Below, piece by piece: positions 1 to 7,499 of a stretch of DNA of 13,034 nucleotides. How positions within the stretch are numbered: position 1 is the stretch's first letter; the number at the start of each line of letters is the position of its first letter. Origin of the DNA: DAOQTX01 sp035340715. Its GTDB lineage: Bacteria > Bacteroidota > Bacteroidia > AKYH767-A > OLB10. The position numbers and the translations under genes are program-made. The DNA lies in contig DAOQTX010000062.1 in NCBI GenBank assembly GCA_035340715.1, forward strand, positions 1 through 13,034. Direction: 5' to 3'. The notes under the pieces were generated by a model. That model saw only the letters and a list, made by a program, of their open reading frames with translations, was not told where the DNA came from and did no database searches.

Positions 1-323
1 CTCTTTTTATCTCCGCCATACGATGATAATATACATTCCAACACCTTACGCACTCTTAAGTTATGCTTATACTTCTGATCGTAAAAAATATCGCGCCCAC
101 TCATTCCGGCCATATATAAATAATAGGCCAGCTCTTTTTGCTGAACCGACAAACTCTCAAATCCAGGAACCTGATAGCGCAGCACCTGCAAGTCGGCAAA
201 GCGATCGGCCTCAACCACAAATTCAGTTTCACTTACTTCACTTTTCTTTTCTTCCTTATTCGAACACGAAAAGAAAAAAGCACTCATGGAAAACACACTC
301 AAGAAAAATAATATTCGTTTCAT
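1..323 (-). CDS. Dipeptidyl peptidase III-like lipoprotein (M49 family), N-terminal part only
   Basis: Reading the minus strand from the ATG at 323-321 gives 107 uninterrupted codons that run off the left edge, so the 3' end is missing. The product starts with a charged MKRI, a hydrophobic run and a lipobox-like FFSC (Cys20), then a K/E-rich linker. This predicts a lipoprotein. Residues 35-107 contain FADLQVLRYQVPGF, QQKELAYYLYMAGMSGRDI and YDQKYKHNLRVRK, which I recognise as the conserved N-terminal part of Bacteroidota DPP III-like zinc peptidases (family M49). These enzymes remove dipeptides from peptide N-termini. The catalytic HExxxH-type motif lies in the missing part, so activity cannot be judged. 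The gene is divergent from the alpha/beta hydrolase at 413. No better start is visible; an internal Met at residue 13 would lose the signal sequence. Confidence 0.8.
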   Translation of the reverse strand, partial: MKRILFFLSVFSMSAFFFSCSNKEEKKSEVSETEFVVEADRFADLQVLRYQVPGFESLSVQQKELAYYLYMAGMSGRDIFYDQKYKHNLRVRKVLECILSSYGGDKK

Positions 324-340
324 AGTTTTTATTTGATTTG

Positions 341-348
341 CAAGGTTA
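341..348 (-). promoter_or_regulatory. Weak -7 element candidate upstream of the DPP III-like gene
   Basis: Read on the minus strand this is TAACCTTG, one base off the Bacteroidota -7 consensus TAnnTTTG, ending 17 nt before the ATG. I found no TTG at the expected distance upstream, so support is weak. The 89-bp divergent gap (324-412) is otherwise very AT-rich, with no further recognisable site. Confidence 0.25.
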
Positions 349-412
349 ATATAATTATTTTCCATTAATAGTCTTCTTAGTATTTTAATATGTTTTATAA
401 GATTATATATAA

Positions 413-1252
413 ATGATTATAAAGAATAACCTGGAAATAGAGGGCAGTGCCGGTAAGCCCATCCGTTTTGATGTCAACATGCCCAATGACAATCACAATA
501 TGCCATTGGTCATTTTTTCTCATGGCTTTAAAGGATTTAAAGATTGGGGACATTATCATATAGTGGCTCAACATTTTGCACAAAGCAAATGCATTTTTGT
601 AAAGCACAATTTCTCCCACAACGGCATCAGTTCCCACTCGCTCGATCAGTTTGACGAATTGGATGCATTCAGCGAAAACTCTTTGAGCTTCGAGTTGAAT
701 GATTTGGATCTATTGCTTACACATCTTTTGCAACACAGTGAATGGAAAAATCGCATCGATCAGAATAAAATCTGTTTGTTGGGGCACAGCAAAGGAGGAG
801 CCATCAGTATCCTAAAAGCTGCTCACGATCATCGCATAAAAAAAATAATCACATGGGCCTCACTCTTCGACTTTAATCGACACATCAGCAAAGAAATGTT
901 AAAAGCATGGAAAGAAACTGGAGTCATCTATTTTGAAAATACCCGAACCAAACAGATGATGCCCATACGCTACCAAGTGTACGAAGATTATCTGCGTCAT
1001 CACAAGATATATCATGTTCCATCTATGGCATCCAACATTACAATACCACACCTCATCATTCATGGAACAAACGATTTGTCAATCCCGGTCGCACAAGCAC
1101 AAGAACTAAATGCACACAGCAAATTTTCTAAAATGCTAATAATAGAAGGTGCCGATCATTCATTCAATATAGCTCATCCTTTTACCAATGGTAAAATATC
1201 TGATGAATCAATAAAAGCGATTGAAGCGAGCATTCGCTTTGTTCATTCCTAA
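413..1252 (+). CDS. Alpha/beta hydrolase (serine hydrolase, dienelactone hydrolase/BAAT-like)
   Basis: A 279-residue soluble protein with the layout of an alpha/beta-hydrolase. The HG oxyanion motif is in VIFSHGFKGFKDW (residues 33-45). The nucleophile elbow is GHSKGG (124-129, Ser126). The acidic residue is probably Asp221 in HGTNDLSIP, and the catalytic His is probably His249 in GADHSF. Substrate cannot be read from sequence; peptidase, esterase and acyltransferase activities all occur in this fold. No signal peptide is visible, so it is probably cytoplasmic. The ATG at 413 follows an AT-rich stretch without a Shine-Dalgarno sequence, which is normal in Bacteroidota. Its TAA (1250-1252) overlaps the stop codon of the convergent amidohydrolase gene. 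It is divergent from the DPP III-like gene, so a shared role in peptide or ester turnover is possible but only a guess. Confidence 0.85.
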   Translation: MIIKNNLEIEGSAGKPIRFDVNMPNDNHNMPLVIFSHGFKGFKDWGHYHIVAQHFAQSKCIFVKHNFSHNGISSHSLDQFDELDAFSENSLSFELNDLDLLLTHLLQHSEWKNRIDQNKICLLGHSKGGAISILKAAHDHRIKKIITWASLFDFNRHISKEMLKAWKETGVIYFENTRTKQMMPIRYQVYEDYLRHHKIYHVPSMASNITIPHLIIHGTNDLSIPVAQAQELNAHSKFSKMLIIEGADHSFNIAHPFTNGKISDESIKAIEASIRFVHS

Positions 1253-2877
1253 CGTTTGTAAACCGATTCTCCTGCAACAAAAGTTTGCAATACTTTAATA
1301 TTCCACAACTCATTCTCGTCAGCGTTCATCAGGTCTTTGTCAAGAATTACAAAATCTGCCATTTTGTTTTTTTCTAAACTGCCTTTTTCTGTTTCTTCAA
1401 ACGCAGCATAGGCAGCCCATATCGTCATTGCTTTCAAAGCCTGTTCCCTTGTAATGGCATTTTCTATTTGAAATCCTTTTTCGGGATATCCCTTTTTATC
1501 CTTTCTAACCACTGCGGCATAAAATCCATAAAGTGGATTAATGTCTTCCACCGGAAAGTCGCTACCTGCAGCAATCATACCTGCTGCATTTATTAATGCG
1601 CCATACGCATAAGCATATGGTATCCGTTCGCTGCCAATCCGATCTTCGGCCCAATACATGTCAGAAGTAGCATGCGTGGGCTGAACAGAAGGAATAAATT
1701 TGTAGCGGCTGAATAGTTCAAAATCATTTTTATCCAACACTTGTGCGTGTTCTATTCTCCATCTCGATTCAGGCAAATTTTTATTTGCAGCTGAAGCAAT
1801 ATTCATAATCAGTCGTGCTGCCGAATCACCAATGCAATGTGCATTGAATTGAAATTTATTTTCAGTACAAAAGGATGCTAATTCTTCAAATTCAGAAATA
1901 TTGTGCAATAAAAAGCCGCTATGATTTTTTTGATCGGAGTATTCGTGCTTCAAACAAGCGCCTCTGCTTCCCAATGCACCATCGGCATACACTTTAAAAG
2001 AAGAAACATTCAATCGATCTGTTTTTATTTTTCCATTCTCCTTGTAATAGGTAAGGTTGCTATCGTTATATGCAATCATAGCATAGATGCGCATCTTCAA
2101 GGTTCCATCTTGATGCATTTCATTCAAAAGGGCAATAACATCTCTTTCCAATCCGGCATCACTAACTGATGTCAGACCAACGGCAAAGCAATCTTTTTGA
2201 GCACTCAATAATCCTTCTATTTGTTGCTCTTTACCCGGAGTAGGTATTTTAAGTTTTACCAAATCAACCGCGTTGTCAATTAAAACTCCGCTTGGTTTAC
2301 CATTCTTAAGAATGATTTCTCCACCATACACTTTAGTCTGCTCATTGATGCCGGCAAGGTCCAGTGCTTTTTGGTTTACAATTGCAGCATGTCCATCAAT
2401 TCTAAAAAGAAATACCGGAATATCAGGGAATAATTGATTCAGCGATTCATTGTCGGGATAATTTTTTTCATCCCAGTCATTTTGATCCCAACCTCTTCCG
2501 AAAACCCAACCCATATAGGTATCCTCTTTTCTTTTTTTGAGCGTGTCAAGAATGGCTTGATACGAACTTGTTCCTCCCAACCAAATCTTTTTCTTATCAA
2601 TACCATATCCATAAAAATGACAATGCGCATCATAAAATCCTGGATAAACAGTTTTGCCTTCTAAATCGATGCTGTTCTTTGACTGTAATTTTTTAATTAT
2701 GTCGTTGTTTCCGGTTTTATAAATCAAGCCATCTTTAATGGCCATAGCTTCAACAATAGTCATTGCTGAATCAACCGTATAGATTTTTCCATTGTATAAA
2801 ATTAGATCTACTTGTTCAGGAGGAGAGCAAGAAAAAAAACAGGTGAGTATGCTGAAAAGAATTAAAACTGGTTTCAT
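1249..2877 (-). CDS. YtcJ-like metal-dependent amidohydrolase, predicted lipoprotein
   Basis: A 542-residue protein of the amidohydrolase_3 / YtcJ type. It begins with a lipoprotein signal (hydrophobic residues 3-15, FFSC with Cys17), so it is probably anchored in a membrane facing the periplasm or outside. Family marks in order: the small beta domain with DLILYNGKIYTVD (24-36); YPGFYDAHCHF with His85 and His87 as metal ligands; GRGWDQNDW (128-136); FKVYADGALGSRG (294-306), whose Lys295 may be the bridging lysine; NAHCIGD (His347); WRIEHAQ (His377); and AAGSDFPVE with Asp440. All expected metal and catalytic positions seem present. Substrates of this family are mostly amides or N-formyl compounds, and the specific one here is unknown. 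It is the last gene of the minus-strand set: its ATG lies 1 nt after the stop of the short-chain dehydrogenase gene, implying translational coupling. Confidence 0.9.
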   Translation of the reverse strand: MKPVLILFSILTCFFSCSPPEQVDLILYNGKIYTVDSAMTIVEAMAIKDGLIYKTGNNDIIKKLQSKNSIDLEGKTVYPGFYDAHCHFYGYGIDKKKIWLGGTSSYQAILDTLKKRKEDTYMGWVFGRGWDQNDWDEKNYPDNESLNQLFPDIPVFLFRIDGHAAIVNQKALDLAGINEQTKVYGGEIILKNGKPSGVLIDNAVDLVKLKIPTPGKEQQIEGLLSAQKDCFAVGLTSVSDAGLERDVIALLNEMHQDGTLKMRIYAMIAYNDSNLTYYKENGKIKTDRLNVSSFKVYADGALGSRGACLKHEYSDQKNHSGFLLHNISEFEELASFCTENKFQFNAHCIGDSAARLIMNIASAANKNLPESRWRIEHAQVLDKNDFELFSRYKFIPSVQPTHATSDMYWAEDRIGSERIPYAYAYGALINAAGMIAAGSDFPVEDINPLYGFYAAVVRKDKKGYPEKGFQIENAITREQALKAMTIWAAYAAFEETEKGSLEKNKMADFVILDKDLMNADENELWNIKVLQTFVAGESVYKR

Positions 2878-2878
2878 A

Positions 2879-3637
2879 TTATTTTCTTATGGTATAAAAT
2901 GAGTTTGCTTGTGCCAGGCAGGTTAGCGTAACATCATTGAGGCAAACGTGTGGAGGAAGCTGAGCTATATACTGAATGAGCTGAGCAATATCTTGGGCTT
3001 GCAAAGCTTTAAGTCCTTCATATACTTGTTTCGCTTTTTGTTGATCGCCTTTAAATCGCACCATCGAAAATTCAGTTTCACTCAATCCGGGATTAATGGA
3101 GCTTACTTTAATTCCTAAGTGCAACAGATCAATTCTCATAGCTTTGCTCAATGCATCTACAGCATGTTTGCTTGCACAATAAACATTTCCTTTTTGATAT
3201 ACTTCTTTTCCTGCGGTGCTACCAATATTAATGATTTGTGGCGCATCACTTTTCTTTAACAAAGGCAAACACGCTTTAGTCAAGTATAAGATACCTTTTA
3301 CATTGGTATCAATCATATTGTCCCAATCATCTATTGATGCCTCTTCAAACAAATCGAATCCGGCTGCAAGCCCTGCATTGTTGACCAACAAATCAATGGA
3401 ATCAACTTTTGAACCCAATAATTGTATGGCATTAAAACAATCTTCTCGAGAGCGAACATCAAAGCATAGAGGAATGATCTTGAAACTCTTATCAGGTGAG
3501 ATAGAATTTGCTAACGCATTCAATCGCTCTATTCTTCTTCCTGTAATAATTACAGTATAATCTTGTTGCGCAAATAAACGTGCAGTGGCTTCGCCAAATC
3601 CTGAAGTGGCTCCGCTTATTAATATGGTTTTATTCAT
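2879..3637 (-). CDS. Short-chain dehydrogenase/reductase, YdfG-like (NADP-dependent)
   Basis: A 252-residue classical SDR. The cofactor motif is ISGATSGFGEA (TGxxxGxG type, residues 7-17). TGRR at 32-35, with two arginines after the second beta strand, suggests NADP(H). Other marks are NNAG (86-89), Asn112 and the catalytic Ser140, Tyr153 and Lys157 (YCASK). The motif set and length fit the YdfG group, which oxidises 3-hydroxy acids or serine, but the substrate is inferred only from similarity. No signal or membrane segment is visible, so it is cytoplasmic. Its start overlaps the end of the NhaC gene by 8 bp and its stop lies 1 nt before the amidohydrolase start, placing it firmly inside an operon. 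Confidence 0.9.
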   Translation of the reverse strand: MNKTILISGATSGFGEATARLFAQQDYTVIITGRRIERLNALANSISPDKSFKIIPLCFDVRSREDCFNAIQLLGSKVDSIDLLVNNAGLAAGFDLFEEASIDDWDNMIDTNVKGILYLTKACLPLLKKSDAPQIINIGSTAGKEVYQKGNVYCASKHAVDALSKAMRIDLLHLGIKVSSINPGLSETEFSMVRFKGDQQKAKQVYEGLKALQAQDIAQLIQYIAQLPPHVCLNDVTLTCLAQANSFYTIRK

Positions 3638-5438
3638 GAGCTATTTCAGATTTTTTTCCAAACAATCGTATCACTCCATACAGTAAAGCGATACCGGTAG
3701 TATAGGTAATATACCATGGCAATCCATAGTCGGCCATTTTGGTGCAAACCAACATGCTGATTACTGCAACGATAACAGCATATGGCAATTGTGTTTTAAC
3801 GTGATCGATATGAGGACAACTGCTTGCCATAGAGCTTAAAATCGTAGTGTCGGATATAGGGCTGCAATGGTCGCCAAAAACGGCTCCAGCCAAAACAACC
3901 GAAACAACGTTGTAAAAAATTCGATGTGTTTCTTCAGGATCTAAACCCGCTTGATTGCAAATGTTCCAGGTGAGAGGTAAAGCCAAAGGGTAAAGTATGG
4001 TCATAGTGCCCCAGCTGGTTCCGGTAGAAAATGCCGTGAGTGCAGAAATGACAAATGTAATCTCGGCAATATAATAGGGATTGATTTTGTCGGACAGTAG
4101 TAAACTTAAAAATTCAGCCGTGTGCATATCGCTGGTAAGTTTTCCCAAAGCCCATGCTAATATTAAGATGCTGATTGCTGGCATCATTGTTTTAAAACCA
4201 TCTATTACGGTTTCAAAAGCATACGTCACTTTCATAATTCTTTGCACCAGTGAAAGTAAAATGGCAGTAAACAAACCTAACCCGGATCCCCAAAGCAATG
4301 CTTTATACGAATCGGAGTTGCCTATGGTAGCACTTATTTTTGAAGTGAAGGATAATGATTCATCGTTCCAAACGGAAGCATCATAGCCGGTATAGATCAA
4401 AGCACCAATAACCGTAACAATCAACGCTAAAACGGGCAACAATGCATTATACCATTTTGGTGAAATGCCTTCTTTTGGATTAAGCGCCAATAATGCATTA
4501 TCAATTTCGCCAGCACCACTTTCATTATTTGTTGAAAGTACTTCGCCTTTTCTTGCTCTCTTTTCTGCTTTAAGCATGGGTCCAAAATCACGACCACTTA
4601 ACACAAGCATCAAAATAAATAGGAGAGTGAGAATGGGGTAGAAAGAAAATTGAAGTGAATTGATAAAAACAGAGTAAGGAGTTTCATTTAAATCAATAGT
4701 GTTCGGGTCGCTGTTAACCAATTCGATGGCTTGACCTATGAAACCAAGCTCAGCACCAATCCATGTGGTTACAAAAGCGATTGCCGCCACCGGAGCAGCC
4801 GTACTATCTACAATGTACGCTAATTTTTCTCGTGATATCTTTAAACGATCGGTTACAGGTCTCATGGTATTTCCCACCACCAACGTATTAGCATAATCAT
4901 CAAAGAAAATAATAACACCAAGAAACCATGTAATCAACTGACCATACAATGGATTTTTGGCATAAGGGGTCAACTTGTTCACTATGCCCTGCATGCCACC
5001 ATTTCTGCTAATGACGGCAACCATAGCACCGATCATCAATGAAAAGACAATGACATAAATATGCGATTCATCATTGATGGATTGAATGATATAGGTGTCG
5101 AGTAATGTAAAGAAAGCAGTGAGGATATTATTGCCAATGGCGTATTCCAACAAACAAACACCGGATAGAATACCGATCAAAAGTGAAGAAATAACTTCTT
5201 TGAAAAGCAACGCCATTAAAATGGCTAATAGTGGGGGCAAAATGCTGGTCCATGCAGGAATACGAACGGGTTTTTCTTTATAAGTGAAGTTTAAATTTCC
5301 ATTTTCATACATACTGACATTTTGAACTGATACTTCAGAGGATACAGTGCTTAATGTATCCGAAATAGATGCTACTGCACTAATAGTATAAGTGCAGATA
5401 AATAGAGCACAGATGAGCAATATAAATTTAGGTCTCAT
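3630..5438 (-). CDS. NhaC-family Na+/H+ antiporter with N-terminal extension
   Basis: A 602-residue polytopic membrane protein. The core from about residue 63 matches the NhaC family: IIFFDDYANTLVVGNTMRP (176-194), STAAPVAAIAFVTTWIG (212-228), FSTGTSWGTMTILYPLALPL (470-489) and GDHCSPISDTTILSSMAS (522-539). These segments carry the conserved polar and acidic residues expected in the ion path. Members exchange Na+ for H+, sometimes with organic anions such as malate and lactate, at the inner membrane. Residues 1-24 look like a signal peptide, followed by about 35 polar, Ser/Val-rich residues before the first core helix. This makes the protein longer than simple NhaC proteins. The ATG overlaps the upstream membrane-protein gene by 11 bp, and the gene's end overlaps the SDR start by 8 bp. 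The transported ion is inferred from the family. Confidence 0.9.
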   Translation of the reverse strand: MRPKFILLICALFICTYTISAVASISDTLSTVSSEVSVQNVSMYENGNLNFTYKEKPVRIPAWTSILPPLLAILMALLFKEVISSLLIGILSGVCLLEYAIGNNILTAFFTLLDTYIIQSINDESHIYVIVFSLMIGAMVAVISRNGGMQGIVNKLTPYAKNPLYGQLITWFLGVIIFFDDYANTLVVGNTMRPVTDRLKISREKLAYIVDSTAAPVAAIAFVTTWIGAELGFIGQAIELVNSDPNTIDLNETPYSVFINSLQFSFYPILTLLFILMLVLSGRDFGPMLKAEKRARKGEVLSTNNESGAGEIDNALLALNPKEGISPKWYNALLPVLALIVTVIGALIYTGYDASVWNDESLSFTSKISATIGNSDSYKALLWGSGLGLFTAILLSLVQRIMKVTYAFETVIDGFKTMMPAISILILAWALGKLTSDMHTAEFLSLLLSDKINPYYIAEITFVISALTAFSTGTSWGTMTILYPLALPLTWNICNQAGLDPEETHRIFYNVVSVVLAGAVFGDHCSPISDTTILSSMASSCPHIDHVKTQLPYAVIVAVISMLVCTKMADYGLPWYITYTTGIALLYGVIRLFGKKSEIAHE

Positions 5439-6750
5439 GCAAAGATTTATTTTTTGATTTGAATCTATTCAACAATTTTTGTCGGTCGTATAACATAATC
5501 AAAAGAACAAATAAGAATGGAAGTGCAGGTACTTTATATCTGACAAAAGCACCCATAACTGGAGTAACCAAACCGGTGAGTGTAAATAAGATAATCACAA
5601 AAAATAAACTGAAATACAGCAAAGGTTTATTCAATTCATTATTCCGTTTAAAGTTTGTTGCACAAATGCAAATGCACACCAAGATTAAAACATTTTCGAG
5701 AGCTGCAGGTAAAATCATTAAGCTGTTCGATTCCCATAAAAAAGGACGTGCCAGAATGGTGAAAAAAGCTTCAGGACTATTCTTGATGATGGACCACACG
5801 CTTCCGTCTAGTAATGGAATATTAATGGCCGAACCGCTAGGCATAATGCTAATTAGATTTAGAAAATTAAATTGCTTTCTATAAATCATATGAGCAAAAT
5901 CAAAGTCCGGAAGTATTCTGTATATATTGAATAAAACAGCAAAGTATGCTAGATAAGTTAGAAGATAAATCAGAAAGCATTGCTTAAGCAATTTTGGTTT
6001 ATATCGAAATACAAAAAACAAAACAAAGCCCGGTAAAGTGATTACCAAGATGTATAATTTAAGGATACTCAACCAGGCTATGGTGAGTAACACGGCTACT
6101 AAGTTTCTTTTTCGAAAAGTTCCAGAAAGTATCTGATGAATATTGTAAAAAAGAATACCGAAACAAAAAATCATTAATCCATCTTTCAAAACACCTGAAG
6201 TCCAAAACAACACAGAGGGTAATAAAAAAACCGCAGCGAGAAATTCTTCATTCTTGTTTTTCACCAAACGGCTAAGTGTTTTAAACAAACCGGTAAGACC
6301 TACCAAGGCAATGAAACACATAAATACAGTATGGATATGATAATTGCCAAATGAAAAGAACCTAAACAGCGCATTCAGTCGAATGAGGTTTCTATTGTCG
6401 TTGTAAACACTATCACTGTTGTTCCACGAAGTCATAGCTTCATAATAGTGTTGCAAGTCTAATGAAGAGGATCCTATACCGCTCAACATTCTTAAAAAAT
6501 CATAAGGATTTGAAAAGAGCGAATTGAATAATATTGCACTATCATCGAAGTACTTGAATATATCCGCTGTAGAGCGATCGGTATAATAGTGGGTATATAT
6601 AAGTGCTAGTATAGTTCCTGAAATTACTTTTAAGGCAAATACCCACTTAATAGGTTTGGATCCCCACTGTTCTAATTGAAAGAACTTCATTTGATGAATG
6701 AGAATCAAACCGAGAAAAAAATATGCAAGCAACAGAATGTATGACATCAT
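5428..6750 (-). CDS. Polytopic membrane protein of unknown function (Wzy/GT-C-like layout)
   Basis: I do not recognise this 440-residue protein. It has about ten hydrophobic segments: roughly 3-20, 36-53, 140-157, 170-185, 189-205, 216-246, 258-277, 344-365, 378-395 and 408-421. A long polar loop (residues 55-130) contains FKYFDDS and LIRLNALFRFFSFGNYH. Short motifs between helices include WTSGVLKDGL (183-192), ARPFLWES (334-341) and GAFVRYKVPALPFL (400-413). A conserved-looking KDG after a helix and RYK..P..P near the C-terminus recall EpsG/Wzy polymerases and GT-C glycosyltransferases, so surface polysaccharide work is possible. No decisive motif is present, however. It is the first gene of the minus-strand set and its end overlaps the NhaC start by 11 bp. 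ATG codons at 6750 and 6747 are both possible starts. Confidence 0.75.
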   Translation of the reverse strand: MMSYILLLAYFFLGLILIHQMKFFQLEQWGSKPIKWVFALKVISGTILALIYTHYYTDRSTADIFKYFDDSAILFNSLFSNPYDFLRMLSGIGSSSLDLQHYYEAMTSWNNSDSVYNDNRNLIRLNALFRFFSFGNYHIHTVFMCFIALVGLTGLFKTLSRLVKNKNEEFLAAVFLLPSVLFWTSGVLKDGLMIFCFGILFYNIHQILSGTFRKRNLVAVLLTIAWLSILKLYILVITLPGFVLFFVFRYKPKLLKQCFLIYLLTYLAYFAVLFNIYRILPDFDFAHMIYRKQFNFLNLISIMPSGSAINIPLLDGSVWSIIKNSPEAFFTILARPFLWESNSLMILPAALENVLILVCICICATNFKRNNELNKPLLYFSLFFVIILFTLTGLVTPVMGAFVRYKVPALPFLFVLLIMLYDRQKLLNRFKSKNKSLHET

Positions 6751-6794
6751 TGAAAGAACGAAGGTATAAATTCAACGTAATCTATATGCAAACT

Positions 6795-6802
6795 CAAAAT
6801 TA
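6795..6802 (-). promoter_or_regulatory. Candidate -7 element for the four-gene minus-strand operon
   Basis: Read on the minus strand this is TAATTTTG, a perfect TAnnTTTG match, 44 nt before the ATG at 6750. No TTG lies at the right distance upstream. A second candidate closer to the gene is TTTG (6792-6789), 22 nt, then TACCTTCG (6766-6759), with one mismatch and almost no leader. Either could drive the operon; sequence alone does not decide. The site sits in a small perfect inverted repeat, CAAAAT-t-ATTTTG (6795-6807). Confidence 0.3.
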
Positions 6803-6843
6803 TTTTGATGAATTAGCAAGCTGCCATTTTAGTTTTTTATAGC

Positions 6844-6851
6844 TAATTTTG
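6844..6851 (+). promoter_or_regulatory. Candidate -7 element for the SRPBCC gene
   Basis: TAATTTTG matches TAnnTTTG perfectly and lies 42 nt before the ATG at 6894. A TTG at the usual distance upstream is missing. It falls inside an imperfect dyad (6828-6857), which might be an operator. Confidence 0.3.
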
Positions 6852-6893
6852 ACTAAAGAAAATTTTGTATAATAAAATCAATCATACTTTAGG

Positions 6894-7397
6894 ATGAATC
6901 CAAAACACAACTGGAGTTTTTTTAAAAAAAGAATTGCGATCAATTGTACAGTGAAAGAGGCTTACGATATGTGGACCCAATCAGGCAATTTGTTGAAATG
7001 GTTTTTAAGAGTTGCTGAGTTCAGAGATAAGGAGGGAAAACTAAAGAGCGGTAATGAATCGGCAGTCAAAGGAGATCAGTATGTGTTTATGTGGCATGGA
7101 TGGCCGGATGAAGTTTGTGAAAAGAATGAGATTTTAAAAGCAAATGGAATGGATTTTTTTAGTTTTCAATTTGGAAAAGCCGGAAAAGTGGATGTAACGC
7201 TATCGTTGGTGATGGGATTGACGGTGGTAGAGATTCATCAATATGAAATACCAACAGATGAAGAATCAAAATTTAATTTTCATGTAGGATGCAGTGAAGG
7301 CTGGACATTTTATTTGGCCAATCTAAAATCGCTTCTAGAAGGAGGTTTGGATTTGCGAAATAAAGACATGAAAATATCTGGTGTAGTGAACTCTTAA
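6894..7397 (+). CDS. SRPBCC/START-like domain protein (AHSA1-type)
   Basis: A 167-residue soluble protein that looks like a single START/AHSA1-type ligand-binding domain. Visible marks are the N-terminal strand and first helix (ainctVKEAYDMWTQSGNLLKWF, residues 15-37), a mid-domain YVFMWHGWPDEV (63-74), strand-rich residues 85-118 and the C-terminal helix GWTFYLANLKSLLEGG (136-151). The pattern of an alpha-beta grip around a hydrophobic cavity with a long final helix is typical. Such proteins bind hydrophobic ligands or act on Hsp90-like partners, but neither can be assigned here. It stands alone on the plus strand behind a 143-bp divergent region, and a terminator-like hairpin follows 24 nt after its stop. 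No Shine-Dalgarno sequence is present; AGG directly abuts the ATG. Confidence 0.8.
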   Translation: MNPKHNWSFFKKRIAINCTVKEAYDMWTQSGNLLKWFLRVAEFRDKEGKLKSGNESAVKGDQYVFMWHGWPDEVCEKNEILKANGMDFFSFQFGKAGKVDVTLSLVMGLTVVEIHQYEIPTDEESKFNFHVGCSEGWTFYLANLKSLLEGGLDLRNKDMKISGVVNS

Positions 7398-7402
7398 ATA
7401 TT

Positions 7403-7420
7403 TATTAACGTTAGTTAATA
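7403..7420 (+). repeat. Perfect 7-bp inverted repeat upstream of purL
   Basis: TATTAAC, GTTA, then GTTAATA forms a perfect 7+7 bp inverted repeat with a 4-nt spacer. It ends 14 bp before the purL -33 TTG. The position suits an operator or activator site. It has no GC content to make a terminator and no T-run of its own. Confidence 0.5.
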
Positions 7421-7421
7421 T

Positions 7422-7457
7422 CTCCGAAATTGAATTGTGACCATAGCGGAGTTTTTT
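7422..7457 (+). terminator. Terminator-like hairpin after the SRPBCC gene, overlapping the purL promoter
   Basis: CTCCG (7422-7426) pairs with CGGAG (7447-7451) around a 20-nt loop and is followed directly by six T residues (7452-7457). It begins 24 nt after the SRPBCC stop. The stem is short but GC-rich, and the U-tract is good, so it may end that transcript. The purL -33 TTG sits in the loop and the T-tract runs into the -7 box. Confidence 0.5.
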
Positions 7458-7464
7458 ACCTTTG
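7435..7464 (+). promoter_or_regulatory. purL promoter (Bacteroidota TTG-N19-TAnnTTTG)
   Basis: TTG at 7435-7437, a spacer of exactly 19 nt, then TACCTTTG at 7457-7464 matches the Bacteroidota primary-sigma consensus. Transcription would start near 7470, leaving about 30 nt of leader before the ATG at 7500. The same TACCTTTG octamer occurs in the second rRNA promoter at 12784-12791. Confidence 0.8.
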
Positions 7465-7499
7465 TGCCATACCATATAAACAGAATAGACAAACAGTAT

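Noticed and set aside
23..325. Plus-strand 100-codon open frame at the left edge
   Set aside because: It lies antisense to the DPP III-like lipoprotein gene, which has clear family motifs; the plus-strand translation has none.
6849..6873. TTGACT...TATAAT resembling an E. coli sigma-70 promoter before the SRPBCC gene
   Set aside because: The spacer is only 13 nt, and Bacteroidota primary sigma factors do not use this consensus.
7437..7499. Upstream GTG start for purL adding 21 residues
   Set aside because: The promoter boxes (7435-7464) lie within this stretch and the added residues do not resemble the PurL N-terminus; ATG at 7500 fits better.
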